DNA from: Lolium rigidum
Lineage: Eukaryota > Streptophyta > Magnoliopsida > Poales > Poaceae
Reading direction: 5' to 3'
Assembly: GCF_022539505.1 (NCBI RefSeq)
Contig: NC_061510.1
Coordinates: 273,305,687 to 273,369,686 of the forward strand
Length of the DNA stretch: 64,000 nucleotides
A program made the position numbers and the translations under genes. Under the pieces are notes generated by a model. The model was not told where the DNA came from. It saw only the letters and a program-made list of their open reading frames with translations, and searched no databases. Of this stretch, positions 34,222 to 46,488 are shown in pieces. Positions within the stretch are counted from its first letter, which is position 1. Each line of letters opens with the position of its first letter.

Positions 34222-34953
34222 ACTCCCCCCAAGCTTAGCTTATTGCTTGTCCTCAAGCAATTCGATTAACAACCGAGCGATAAAAGAACTTTCACGAACA
34301 CATTTGTTCATATGATGTAAATATTCTCATGCTATGGCTAACACTTAGGCAGTTCATAATAAGATACATGCAAATAAGATCATCTAATAGCTATATCAAT
34401 CATGGAAAGGTACCAACAATTAATAATAAGCATCATGAATCATGTATATAAGCATGATTGCAATGTTCATAAAAGAGTATGATAGAGTGGTATCTCGCTT
34501 GCCCGTATTTGATCAGCAAAACATAAATGCTCAGGCACCTCTGAAGTTTCATAGAAAGACTAGAAATAGTGATTGTCAAAGATAAAAGCATCAAAGTTAT
34601 ATCACAATCAATCATATTTTGAGACAAGCATATTATACTAAGAATGACAGTTGTGCTCTCAAGAAAGTGCTCAAAGAAAGGATGGAGACTCAATGTAAAA
34701 GTAAAAGATTGATCCTTCGCAGAGGGAAGCAGGGATTAACATGCGCTAGAGCTTTTCATTTTTGAAACATGAGTATAATTGTTTTGAGAGGTGTTTGTTG
34801 TTGTCAACGAATGGTAATGGGTACACCAACTACCTCGCCAACCGGACTTTCAAGAGCGGCTCCCATGAAGGACGTTATCTCTACCAGCAAGGTAGATCAT
34901 CCCTCTTCTCTTTTGTTTACACACGTATTTTAGTTTTATTATGGGTGACACTC
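34222..34953 (-). mobile_element. 3' interior of A3 with polypurine tract
   Basis: Starts with the complement of TAAGCTTGGGGGGAG, the plus-strand primer next to the LTR. The rest is non-coding and AT-rich. It ends where an LTR-C copy begins. Confidence 0.75.
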
Positions 34954-37705
34954 TGAAGTCTACGGGAGCTTCTATTCTTGTAGACAGTGTTGGGCCTCCA
35001 AGAGCATAGGGTTGTAGAACAGCAGCAAGTTTCCCTTAAGTGGATCACCCAAGGTTTATCGATCTCAGGGAGGAAGAGGTCAAAGATATCCCTCTCAAGC
35101 AACCCTGCAACCACAAAGCAAGAAGTCTCTTGTGTCCCCAACACACCTAATAGGTGTACTAGTTCGGCGAAGAGATAGTGAAATACAGGTGGTATGAATA
35201 AGTATGAGCAGTAGCAACGGTGCCAGAAAATAGCTTGCTGGCGTGTGATGACGCGTAAAGCACACGCTCGTTGGGAACCCCAAGTGGAAGGTGTGATGCG
35301 TACAGCAGCAAGTTTCCCTCAGTAAGAAACCAAGGTTTATCGAACCAGTAGGAGCCAAGAAGCACGTTGAAGGTTGATGGCGGCGGGATGTAGTGCGGCG
35401 CAACACCAGGGATTCCAGCACCAACGTGGAACCTGCACAACACAACCAAAGTACTTTGCCCCAACGAAACAGTGAGGTTGTCAATCTCACCAGCTTGCTG
35501 TAACAAAGGATTAACCGTATTGTGTGGAGGATGATTGTTTGCAAGAAAACAGTAAAGAACAAGTATTGCAGCAGATTTGTATTTCAGTATTAAAGAATGG
35601 AACGGGGTCCACAGTTCACTAGAGGTGTCTCTCCCATAAGATAAAAGCATGTTGGGTGAACAAATTACAGTCGGGCAATTGACAAATAGAGAGGGCATAA
35701 CAATGCACATACATGTCATGATAAGTACGAGTGAGATTTAATTGGGCATTACGACGAAGTACATAGACCGCCATCCAACTGCATCTATGCCTAAAAAGTC
35801 CACCTTCAGGTTATCATCCGAACCCCCTCCAGTATTAAGTTGCAAAGCAACAGACAATTGCATTAAGTATGTTGCGTAATGTAATCAACAACTACATCCT
35901 CGGACATAGCGCCAATGTTTTATCCCTAGTGGCAACAGCACAACACAACCTTAGAACTTTCTGTCACTGTCCCAGGTGTCAATGCAGGCATGAACCCACT
36001 ATCGAGCATAAATACTCCCTCTTGGAGTTAAAAGCAAAAACTTGGCCAGAGCCTCTACTAGTAACGGAGAGCATGCAAGATCATAAACAACACATATGTA
36101 ATAACTTGATAATTAACATAACATGGTATTCTCTATCCATCGGATCCCGACAAACACAACATAGAGTATTACGGATAGATGATCTTGATCATGTTAGGCA
36201 GCTCACAAGATCCAACAATGAAGCACAATGAGGAGAAGACAACCATCTAGCTACTGCTATGGACCCATAGTCCAGGGGTGAACTACTCACTCATCACTCC
36301 GGAGGCGACCATGGCGGTGTAGAGTCCTCCGGGAGATGAATCCCCTCTCCGGCAGGGTGCCGGAGGAGATCTCCAGAATCCCCCGAGATGGGATCGGCGG
36401 CGGCGGCGTCTCCGGAAGGTTTTCCGTATCGTGGTTTTTCGCATCAGGGGTTTCGCGACGAAGGCTTTAAGTAGGCGGAAGGGCGACGTGGGGGGCCACA
36501 CGGGGGCCCCACACCACAGGTCGGCGCGGCTAAGGGCTAGGCCGCGCCGCCCTATGGTGGCAGCCCCTCGTGGCCCCACTTCGTATCCTTTTTGGTCTTC
36601 TCGAAGGTTCGTGGCAAAATAGGACCCTGGGACTTGATTTCGTCCAATTCCGAGAATATTTCGTTACTAGGATTTCTGAAACCAAAAACAGCAGAAAACA
36701 GAATCGGCACTTCGGCATCTTGTTAATAGGTTAGTTCCAGAAAATGCACGAATATGACATAAAGTGTGCATAAAACATGTAGGTATCATCAATAATATGG
36801 CATAGAACATAAGAAATTATCGATACGTCGGAGACGTATCAGCGTGTAGTTGATGGTGGTAGTATTGCAGCAGTAGTAACACAGTAAAACAGTAAACAAG
36901 CAACGATAGCAGTATTTAGGAACAAGGCCTAGGGATTACACTTTCACTAGTGGACACTCTCAACATTGATCACATAACAGAATAGATAAATGCATACTCT
37001 ACACTCTTGTTGGATGATGAACACATTGCGTAGGATTACACGAATCCTCAATGCCGGAGTTAACAAGCTCCACAATTCAATGTTCATATTTAAATAACCT
37101 TAGAGTGCATGAAAGATCAATAAGACTAAACCAAGTACTAACATAGTATGCACACTGCCACCTTCACACTATGTAGGAGGAATAGATCACATTAATACCA
37201 TCATAGCAATAGTTAACTTCATAATCTACAAGAGATCATAATCATAGCATACACCAAGTACTAACATGGATGCACACACTGTCACCATTACACCGTGTAG
37301 GAGGAATAAAACTACTTTAATAACATTGCTAGAGTAGCACATAGATAAATTGTGATACAAAATACATTGCAATCATAAAGAGATATAAATAAGCACTTCA
37401 CTACGCCATTCATAACAGTGAGTAAGTATTCTGTGAAATATAGCCTAAGAGACCCACACGGTGCACACACTGTCACCTTTACACACGTGGGACAAGGAGT
37501 CTCCGGAGATCACATAAGTAAAACTCACTTGACTAGCATAATGACATCTAGATCTCAATCATGTAAGGCAGCTCATGAGATTATTGTATTGAAGTACATA
37601 GGAGAGAGATGAACCACATAGCTACCGGTACAGCCCCGAGCCTCGATGGAGAACTACTCCCTCTTCATGGGAGCAACAGCGGTGATGAAGATGGCGGTGG
37701 AGATG
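34954..37705 (-). repeat. C2: LTR-C copy, split by a solo LTR and truncated by B3
   Basis: The pieces 34954-35245 and 36847-37705 join into one LTR-C matching 44941 and 49989. The start is TGAAGTCTACGGGAGC (TGATG in the others). It stops at GGCGGTGGAGATG, where B3 begins. Neither the rest of C2 nor the partner of cactc (34949-34953) is present. Confidence 0.82.
35246..36841 (-). repeat. B2: solo LTR-B inside C2
   Basis: 1,596 bp with a perfect duplication gcgtg (35241-35245 and 36842-36846) and no interior, the product of LTR-LTR recombination. Hairpin arms GGCGCGGC (36523-36530) and GCCGCGCC (36541-36548). Confidence 0.92.
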
Positions 37706-39306
37706 TGATGGCGTGTATTTCACACGTTCGTTGGGCAACCCCAAGAGGAAGGTATGATGCGCACAGCAGCAAGTTTTCCCTCAGAAAGAAACCAAGGTTT
37801 ATCGAACCAGGAGGAGCCAAGAAGCACGTTGAAGGTTGATGGCGGCGGGATGTAGTGCGGAGCAACACCAGAGATTCCGGCGCCAACGTGGAACCTGCAC
37901 AACACAACCAAAGTACTTTGCCCCAACGAAACGAGTGAGGTTGTCAATCTCACCGGCTTGTCTGTAACAAAGGATTAACCGTATTGTGTGGAAGATGATT
38001 GTTTGCGAGAGAAAACAGTAAAAACAAGTATTGCGGTAGATTGTATTTCGGTAAAGAGAATTGGACCGGGGTCCACGAGTTCACTAGAGGTGTCTCTCCC
38101 ATAAGACGAACAGCATGTTGGGTGAACAAATTACGGTTGGGCAATTGACAAATAAAGAGAGCATGACAATGCACATACATATTATGATGAATATAGTGAG
38201 ATTTAATTGGGCATTACGACAAAGTACATAGACCGCCATCCAACTGCATCTATGCCTAAAAAGTCCACCTTCGGGTTATCATCCGAACCCCTCCGGTATT
38301 AAGTTGCAAAGCAACAGACAATTGCATTAAGTATGGTGCGTACTGTAATCAACAACTACATCCTTAGACATAGAATCAATGTTTTATCCCTAGTGGCAAC
38401 AGCACAACACAACCTTAGAACTTTCATCACTCGTCCCAGGTGTCAATGCAGGCATGAACCCACTATCGAGCATAAGTACTCCCTCTTGGAGTTAAAAGCA
38501 TCTACTTGGCCAGAGCATCTACTAATAACGGAGAGCATGCAAGATCATAAACAACACATAAGCATAACTTTGATAATCAACATAACAAGTATTCTCTATT
38601 CATCGGATCCCAACAAACGCAACATATAGAATTACGGATAGATGATCTTGATCATGATAGGCAGCTCACAAGATCCGACAATGATAGCACAATGGGGAGA
38701 AGACAACCATCTAGCTACTGCTATGGACCCATAGTCCAGGGGTAGACTACTCACTCATCACTCCGGAGGCGACCATGGCGGTGTAGAGTCCTCCGGGAGA
38801 TGATTCCCCTCTCCGGCAGGGTGCCGGAGGCGATCTCCAGGATCCCCCGAGATGGGATCGGCGGCGACGGCGTCTCAGTAAGTTTTTCCGTATCGTGGCT
38901 CTCGGTACTGGGGGTTTCGTCACGGAGGCTTTAAGTAGGCGGAAGAGCAAGTCAGGAGGGGGCACAGGGGCCCCACACCATAGGTCGGCGCAGCCAAGGG
39001 GGGGGCCGCGCCGCCCTAGGGTTTGGCCACCCTGTGGCCCCACTTCGTCTCGTCTTCGGTCTTCTGGAAGCTTCGTGGAAAAATAGGCCCCTGGGCTTTG
39101 ATTTCGTCCAATTCCGAGAATATTTCCTTACTAGGATTTCGAAACCAAAAACAGCAGAAAACGACAACCGGCACTTCGGCATCTTGTTAATAGGTTAGTT
39201 CCGAGAAAATGCACGAATATGACATAAAGTGTGCATAAAACATGTAGATAACATCAATAATGTGGCATGGAACACAAGAAATTATCGATACGTTGGAGAC
39301 GTATCA
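37706..39306 (-). repeat. LTR-B, left LTR of B3
   Basis: 1,601 bp, TGATGGCGTGTATTTCACAC...GACGTATCA, followed by the purine tract complement GCATCCCCAAGCTTAGTT (39307-39324). Confidence 0.9.
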
Positions 39307-40232
39307 GCATCCCCAAGCTTAGTTCTCGCTCGTCCCGAGCGGGTAAAACGATAACAAAGATAATTTACGGAGTGACATGCCATCATAATCTTGATCATAC
39401 TATTTGTAAAGCATATGTAAAGAATGCAGCGATCAAAACAATGTGTATGACATGAGTAAACAAGTGAATCATAAAGCAAAGACTTTTCATGAATAGTACT
39501 TCAAGACAAGCATCAATAAGTCTTGCATAAGAGTTAACTCATAAAGCAATAATTCAAAGTAAAGGTATTGAAGCAACACAAAGAAGATTAAGTTTCAGCG
39601 GTTGCTTTCAACTTGTAACATGTATATCTCATGGATATTGTCAACATAGAGTAATATAATAAGTGCAATAAGCAAGTATGTAGGAATCAATGCACAGTTC
39701 ACACAAGTGTTTGCTTCTTGAGGTGGATAGAAATAGGTGAACCGACTCAACATTGAAAGTAAAAGAATGGTCCTCATAGAGGAAAAGCATCGATTGCTAT
39801 ATTTGTGCTAGAGCTTTGATTTTGAAAACATGAAACAATTTTGTCAACGGTAGTAATAAAGCATATGCATCATGTAAATTATATCTTATAAGTTGCAAGC
39901 CTCATGCATAGTGTACTAATAGTGCTCGCACCTTGTCCTAATTAGCTTGGACTACCTGGATTATCACCGCAATACATATGCTTTAACCAAGTTTCACAAA
40001 GGGGTACCTCTATGCCGCACCGTACAAAGGTCTAAGGAGAAAGCTCGCATTTGGATTTCTCGCTTTTGATTATTCTCAACTTAGACATCCATACCGGGAC
40101 AACATAGACAACAGATAATGGACTCCTCTTTTAATGCTTTAAGCATTTGACAACAATTAATTCTCATTAGAGATTTGAGGATGTTTGTCCAAAACTGAAA
40201 CTTCCACCATGGATCATGGCTTTAGTTAGCGG
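39307..40232 (-). mobile_element. left interior of B3, non-coding
   Basis: Related along its length to 3789-4715 of B1 and 46489-47420 of C1. No gene. It runs into the gap. Confidence 0.75.
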
Positions 40233-40332
40233 NNNNNNNNNNNNNNNNNNNNNNNNNNNNNNNNNNNNNNNNNNNNNNNNNNNNNNNNNNNNNNNNNNNN
40301 NNNNNNNNNNNNNNNNNNNNNNNNNNNNNNNN
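40233..40332. other. assembly gap (100 N)
   Basis: Exactly 100 N, the usual placeholder for unknown length. By comparison with C1 (about 47420-48424) at least 1 kb of interior is missing. Confidence 0.98.
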
Positions 40333-40993
40333 GAACCACCGGGTGCATCCCCAAGCTTAGAGCTTTCACTCTCCTTGATCATGTTGCATCATACTCCTCT
40401 CTTGATCCTTGAAAACTTCCTCCACACCAAACTCGAAACAACTCATTAGAGGGTTAGTGCACAATATAAATTGACATATTCAGAGGTGACACAATCATTT
40501 TTAACACTTCTGGACATTGCATAATGCTACTGGATATTAATGGATCAAAGAAATTCATCCAACATAGCGAAAGAGGCAATGCGAAATAAAAGGCAGAATC
40601 TGTCAAAACAGAACAGTTCGTATTGACGAATTTTAAAATGGCACCAGACTTGCTCAAACGAAAATGCTCAAATTTAATGAAAGTTGCGTACATATCTGAA
40701 GATCATGCTCGTAAATTGGCGTAATTTTCTGAGCTACCTACAGGGAGATAGACCCAGATTCGTGACAGCAAAGAAATCTGGAACTGCGCAATAATCCAAA
40801 TCTAGTACTTACTTTTCTATCAACGGCTTAACTTGGCACAACAAAACTCAAAACTAAGATAAGGAGAGGTTGCTACAGTAGTAAACAACTTCCAAGACAC
40901 AAAATAAAAACAAAGTACTGTAGGTAAAAACATGGGTTGTCTCCCATAAGCGCTTTTCTTTAACGCCTTTCAGCTAGGCGCAGAAAGTGTGTA

Positions 40994-41857
40994 TCAAGTA
41001 TTATCGAAGGGTGGAGCATCAACATTACCTTGGGCTTTACCCTTCACTTTCTTATTGTTTTTCTTTCCCTTTGGTTTAGTAAATATACGAGTTTCTCCCG
41101 GTATAGAGGTGAATTTCAAAGTGCCTTCTCCTACATCAATGACTGCTACCAATAGTTTCAGCAGGGATCTTCCGAGTGTGAGTTTTCCTTTTTCAACAAC
41201 AAGATAATCAATAGATATTGTTCTTCCACAAATAGTTGTATGCACACCTGCGGCTATTCCTTTAGGGATTATAGTAGAGTTATCAATGAGAGTTATCTCT
41301 TCTCCTCCTTCCTCAACTCCCCAAAGTTTCAAAGATTTATAAATACTTTCAGGCATAAGGCAAAATTCATACATAATATCACAGTAGGCATGGAGGGTTT
41401 GATCATCGATAGCAATTTTAACAGCAGGATCCCACAATGAGAGTTTAGAGTTCACTAAAACTTGTTCAAGACGATTACGAACGTGGCAATAGTTATCATT
41501 CAAGCGAGATGTACTTATCTCCAGAGTATTTAATCTACTATATATGCTAGCGAGGACTGAATCAAAGTTATTAGCTGAATCATATGATGCAACCAACTTC
41601 TTTATGGCATTAAAAGCTTGATCCCCATTGCAATGAAGGAAATCTCCTCCCACTAAAGTATCCAAAGCATATCTATAGCGAACCATAAGACCAAAATAAA
41701 AATTACTAAGGAGCAAACTTAGAGTCATTTGAGGTTCAGTTTCACGATAAGAAGTAAAAATTCTAGACCAAGCATCCTTAAAACTCTCCTCATTTCCTTG
41801 TTTAAAAGTGAAAACTAATTCTTCAGGCGAAGAAGTAACAGGTTCAGAGCTAGACAT
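40994..41857 (-). CDS. mini-Gag fused to a protease-like domain lacking the catalytic motif (B3)
   Basis: One open frame of 287 residues, ATG at 41857 (an upstream extension to 41938 is less likely). Residues 14-95 align by eye with the Gag core of the A elements: FTFKQGNEESFKDAWSRIF, NFYFGL (Gag: IFYSGL), YALDTLVGGDFL (Gag: YLDSCAGCVF). Residues 155-260 follow the retropepsin pattern: AYCDIMYEFCLMPESIYKSL stands where A2 has ALCDLGAGVSVMPFSLYKRL, then TLGRSLLKLLVAVID for IILGRPFLNTAGAVID. The catalytic DLGA is replaced by DIMY, so proteolysis is unlikely. The tail is basic (KPKGKKNNKKVKGKAQ) and ends DAPPFDNT. It lies where gag belongs and may co-assemble with Gag of a helper; this is inference. 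Confidence 0.72.
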   Translation of the reverse strand: MSSSEPVTSSPEELVFTFKQGNEESFKDAWSRIFTSYRETEPQMTLSLLLSNFYFGLMVRYRYALDTLVGGDFLHCNGDQAFNAIKKLVASYDSANNFDSVLASIYSRLNTLEISTSRLNDNYCHVRNRLEQVLVNSKLSLWDPAVKIAIDDQTLHAYCDIMYEFCLMPESIYKSLKLWGVEEGGEEITLIDNSTIIPKGIAAGVHTTICGRTISIDYLVVEKGKLTLGRSLLKLLVAVIDVGEGTLKFTSIPGETRIFTKPKGKKNNKKVKGKAQGNVDAPPFDNT

Positions 41858-42119
41858 GGTAACAAAAGTAACTAAATTTTTTTGTATTTTTAATATAGAG
41901 TGCAAGACAATAAAGTAAACTAGATAAAGTAAATGCAAGTAAACTATTTTTTTTGTGTTTTCGATATAGCAAACAAGATAGTAAATAAAGTAAAACTAGC
42001 AACTAATTTTTTTGTATTTTGATTTAGTGCAGCAAACAAAGTAGTAAATAAAATAAAGCAAGACAAAAACAAAGTAAAGAGATTGAGAAGTGGAGACTCC
42101 CTTGCGGCGTGTCTTGATC

Positions 42120-42137
42120 TCCCCGACAACGGCGCCG
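42120..42137 (-). other. primer binding site, tRNA-Asp type (B3)
   Basis: CCCCGACAACGGCGCC next to the LTR at 42150, one mismatch to tRNA-Asp; the following CGAGA replaces CAGA of the other copies. Confidence 0.75.
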
Positions 42138-42149
42138 AGAAAATATGCT

Positions 42150-43735
42150 TGATGGCGTGTATTTCACACGTTCGTTGGGCAACCCCAAGAGGAAGGTATG
42201 ATGAGCACAGCGGCAAGTTTTCCCTCGAGAAAGAAACCAAGGTTTATCGAACCAGGAGGAGCCAAGAAGCACGTTGAAGGTTGATGGCGGCGAGATGTAG
42301 TGCGGCGCAACACCGGAGATTCCGGCGCAACACCGGAGATTCCGGCGCCAACGTGGAACCTGCACAACACAACCAAAGTACTTTGCCCCAACGAAACAGG
42401 TGAGGTTGTCAATCTCACCGGCTTGCTGTAACAAAGGATTAACCGTATTGTGTGGAAGATGATTGTTTGCAGAGAAAATAGTAAAAACAAGTATTGCGGT
42501 AGATTGTATTTCGGTAAAGAGAATTGGACCGGGGTCCACGGTTCACTAGAGGTGTGTCTCCCATAAGACGAACGAGCATGTTGGGTGAACAAATTACAGT
42601 TGGGCAATTGACAAATAAAGAGAGCATGACAATGCACATACATATCATGATGAGTATAGTGAGATTTAATTGGGCATTACGACAAAGTACATAGACCGCC
42701 ATCCAACTGCATCTATGCCTAAAAGTCCACCTTCGAGGTTATCATCCGAACCCCTCCGGTATTAAGTTGCAAAGCAACGAGACAATTGCATTAAGTATGG
42801 TGCGTAATGTAATCAACAACTACATCCTTAGACATAGCATCAATGTTTTATCCCTAGTGGCAACAGCACAACACAACCTTAGAACTTTCCGTCACTGTCC
42901 CGGGTGTCAATGCAGGCATGAACCCACTATCGAGCATAAGTACTCCCTCTTGGAGTTAAAAGCATCTACTTGGCCAGAGCATCTACTAATAACGGAGAGC
43001 ATGCAAGATCATAAACAACACATAAGCATAACTTTGATAATCAACATAACAAGTATTCTCTATTCATCGGATCCCAACAAACGCAACATATAGAATTACA
43101 GATAGATGATCTTGATCATGATAGGCAGCTCACAAGATCCGACAATGATAGCACAATGGGGAGAAGACAACCATCTAGCTACTGCTATGGACCCATAGTC
43201 CAGGGGTAGACTACTCACTCATCACTCCGGAGGCGACCATGGCGGTGTAGAGTCCTCCGGGAGATGATTCCCCTCTCCGGCAGGGTGCCGGAGGCGATCT
43301 CCAGGATCCCCGAGATGGGATCGGCGGTGACGGCGTCTCGGAAGGTTTTCCGTATCGTGGCTCTCGGTGCTGGAAGTTTCGTCACGGAGGCTTTAAGTAG
43401 GCGGAAGGGCAAGTCGAGAGGGGGCACGGGGCCCCGGATGACGAGGCGGCGCGGCCAAGGGGGGGCCGCGCCGCCCTAGGGTTTGGCTCCCCTGTGGCCC
43501 CACTTCGTTTCGTCTTCGGTCTTCTGGAAGCTTCGTGAGAAAATAGGCCCCTGGGCTTTTATTTCGTCCAATTCCGAGAATATTTCTTTACTAGCAACTG
43601 GCACTTCGGCATCTTGTTAATAGGTTAGTTCCAGAAAATGCACGAATATGACATAAAGTGTGCATAAAACATGTAGATAACATCAATAATGTGGCATGGA
43701 ACACAAGAAATTATCGATACGTTGGAGACGTATCA
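42150..43735 (-). repeat. LTR-B, right LTR of B3
   Basis: 1,586 bp. It has a 20-bp tandem duplication near 42305-42346 (GCGCAACACCGGAGATTCCG twice) and lacks about 30 bp near 43590 that other LTR-B copies have. Confidence 0.9.
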
Positions 43736-44940
43736 GCTCCCTATCATCAACATTGAAAGTAACCTTTCCTTTATTGCAATCAATAACAGCCCCTGCGGTG
43801 TTAAGAAAAGGTCTCCCAAGAATAATAGACATATTATCATCTTCAGGCATTTCCAACACAACAAAATCAGTTAATATCAAACAGTTATTAGTAACTTGAA
43901 CAGGAACATCCTCACATATACCAACGGGAATAGCAGTAGATTTATCAGCCATTTGCAAAGATATATCAGTAGGTATCAACTTATCTAAGTAAAGTCTCTT
44001 ATAAAGAGAGAAAGGCATAACACTAACACCGGCTCCCAAGTCACATAGAGCAGTTTTAACATAATTATTCTTAATAGAACAATAAATAGTAGGTATACCT
44101 GGGTCGCCCAACTTCTTTAGAACTTTGCCATTGAAAGAGTAATTAGCAAGCATAGTGGAAATTTCCTCATTGGGGATTTTTCTTTTGTTAGTAACAATAT
44201 CTTTCATATACTTTGAATAAGGAGGCAATTTAATAGCATCGAGTCAAAGGGATTTGCAAGAATAAAGGTTTCATCCAATCACAAAATTTATTATAGTGTT
44301 CTTCTTCCTTTGATTTTAGTTTCTTAGCAGGAAAAGGCATTTGCTTTTGCACCCAAGGTTCCCTTTAATTACCATGTTTCTTAGCAATAAAATCTTCTTT
44401 AGTATACTTTTTATTTTTATCTTGCTTTTCAGGTTCATCTTCAACTTCTTCTTTATCAGAAACATCATTCTTATCATTACCATTATTATTATCATATTCA
44501 TTACCACTTTCGGTTTCAGCATCGGAAATAGAAATACTATTAGGATCATTAACGGGTTCGAGAGGATTCTACAACATTTTTATGTTTCTTCTTCTTTTTC
44601 TTAGAAGGAGCACTAGATTCAATGCGTTGAGAATCTTGTTCAATTCTTTTGGGATGCCCTTCGGGATATAGAGGATCCTGGGTAGAGACACCACCTCTAG
44701 TTGTTACTTCATAAGCATGTTTCTCTTTAGAATTATTTTTTAATAAGTCATTTTGCACTTTAGTGAGTTGATCAATTTGAGTTTGAACCATTTGAAAATG
44801 TTTAACAAGCATCTTAACATCATTGGAGGTTCTCTCCACAATATCATGCAAATTGCTAATAGCTTGAGAATTTTCAATTAGATGATTCTCTACTCTCATA
44901 TTAAAATTTTCTTGCTTAACAATATAATTATCAAACTCAT
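43736..44940 (-). pseudogene. gag-pro: gag C-terminus and protease of A3, truncated
   Basis: Continues the A3 gag after the C1 insertion: a helix (DIVERTSNDVKMLVKHFQMV), a lysine tract (SKKKKKKHKN), an acidic stretch with frameshifts (about 44560 and 44230), then protease (44228-43736) with ALCDLGAGVSVMP and IILGRPFLNTAGAVID. It is cut at 43736 by B3, shortly after the last protease motif; the remaining residues are absent. Confidence 0.8.
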
Positions 44941-46488
44941 TGATGTCTACGGGAGCTTCTATTCTTGTAGACAGTGTTGGGCCTCCAAGTGCAGAGGTTT
45001 GTAGAACAGCAGCAAGTTTCCCTTAAGTGGATACCCAAGGTTTATCGAACTCAGGGAGGAAGAGGTCAAAGATATCCCTCTCATGCAACCCTGCAACCAC
45101 AAAGCAAGAAGTCTCTTGTGTCCCCAACACACCTAATAGGTGCACTAGTTCGGCGAAGAGATAGTGAAATACGGGTGGTATAAATAAGTATGAGCAGTAG
45201 CAACGGTGCCGGAAAAGTGCTTGGCGCGTAGTTGATGGTGGTGGTATTGCAGCAGTAGTAACGCGATGAAACAGTAAACAAGCGAGTAGTAACTCAGCGG
45301 TAGTAACGCAGAGTAGTAAACAAGCAGTAGTAACTCAGCGGTATTTAGGAACAAGGCCTAGGGATTACACTTTCACTAGTGGACACTCTCAACATTGATC
45401 ACATAACAGAATAGATAAATGCATACTCTACACTTTTGTTGGATGATGAACACATTGCGTAGGATTACACGAACCCTCAATGCCGGAGTTAACAAGCTCC
45501 ACAATAATGCTCATGTTTTAGTAACCTTTAGTGTAAGATAGATCAACAGACTAAACCAAGTACTAGCATAGCATGCACACCGTAACCTTCATGCATATGT
45601 AGGAGGAATAGATCACATCAATATTATCATAGCAATAGTTAACTTCATAATCTACAAGAGATCATAATCATAGCATAAACCAAGTACTAACACGGTGCAC
45701 CCACTGTCGCCTTTACACACGTGCGGGAGGAATAGAACTACTTTAATAACATCACTAGAGTAGCACATAGATAGTAGTGATACAAACTCATATGAATCTC
45801 AATGAGATCATTGTATTGAAGTACATGGAAGAGAGATGAACCACATAGCTACCGGTACAGCCCCGAGCCTCGATGGAGAACTACTCCCTCCTCATGGGAG
45901 CAGCAGCGGTGATGAAGATGGCGGTGGAGATGGCAGCGGTGTCGATGGAGATGGCAGCGGTGTCGATGGAGAAGCCTTCGGGGCACTTCCCCGTCCCGGC
46001 GAGGTGCCGGAACGAGTTCTGTCCCCCGAATTGGAGTTTCGCGACGGTGGCGGCGCCCTGGAGTCTTTCGCGGAGTTTCGTCAATTGGTGCTTGTGTTTT
46101 TAGGTCGAAAGGGGTTATATAGGCGAAGAGGCGGCGCGGGAGGGTCGACAGGGTGGCCTCACCACCGGGTGGCGCGGCCAGGGCCCGGCCCGCGCCCGGG
46201 TGTGGTGTGGGGCCCCCCGGCCCATCTCCGGCAGCTCTCGAGTGTTACGGATGGTTCCGGGAAAAATAGGAACCCGGGCGTTGATTTCGTCCGATTCCGA
46301 GAATATTTCGTTACTAGGATTTCGAAACCAAAAACAGCAGAAAACGAGAAGCGGCACTTCGGCATCTTGTTAATAGGTTAGTTCCGGAAAATGCATAAAT
46401 ATGACATATAATGTGTATAAAACATGTAGATATCATCAATAAAGTAGCATGGAACATAAGAAATTATCGATACGTCGGAGACGTATCA
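44941..46488 (-). repeat. LTR-C, 3' LTR of C1
   Basis: 1,548 bp. The plus-strand right part (from about 46290) is the same as in LTR-B, the left part is different. A 21-bp unit with GATGGCAGCGGTGTCGATG is tandemly repeated near 45927-45968. Confidence 0.9.

Larger units (their letters stand above)
37706..43735 (-). mobile_element. B3: non-autonomous LTR-B element(s) with assembly gap
   Basis: LTRs lie at 37706-39306 and 42150-43735. The interior has a tRNA-Asp primer site, a mini-Gag ORF and 100 N. The flanks do not match: agatg (37701-37705, within LTR-C2) on the left and gctcc (43736-43740, within A3 protease) on the right. The two halves may therefore come from two insertions joined by a deletion or by mis-scaffolding at the gap. 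Confidence 0.78.

Noticed and set aside
45836..46381. 181-residue plus frame in LTR-C (also 50887-51426)
   Set aside because: It lies in an LTR, antisense to the element, and is made of a tandem GATGGCAGCGGTG repeat and a GC block.
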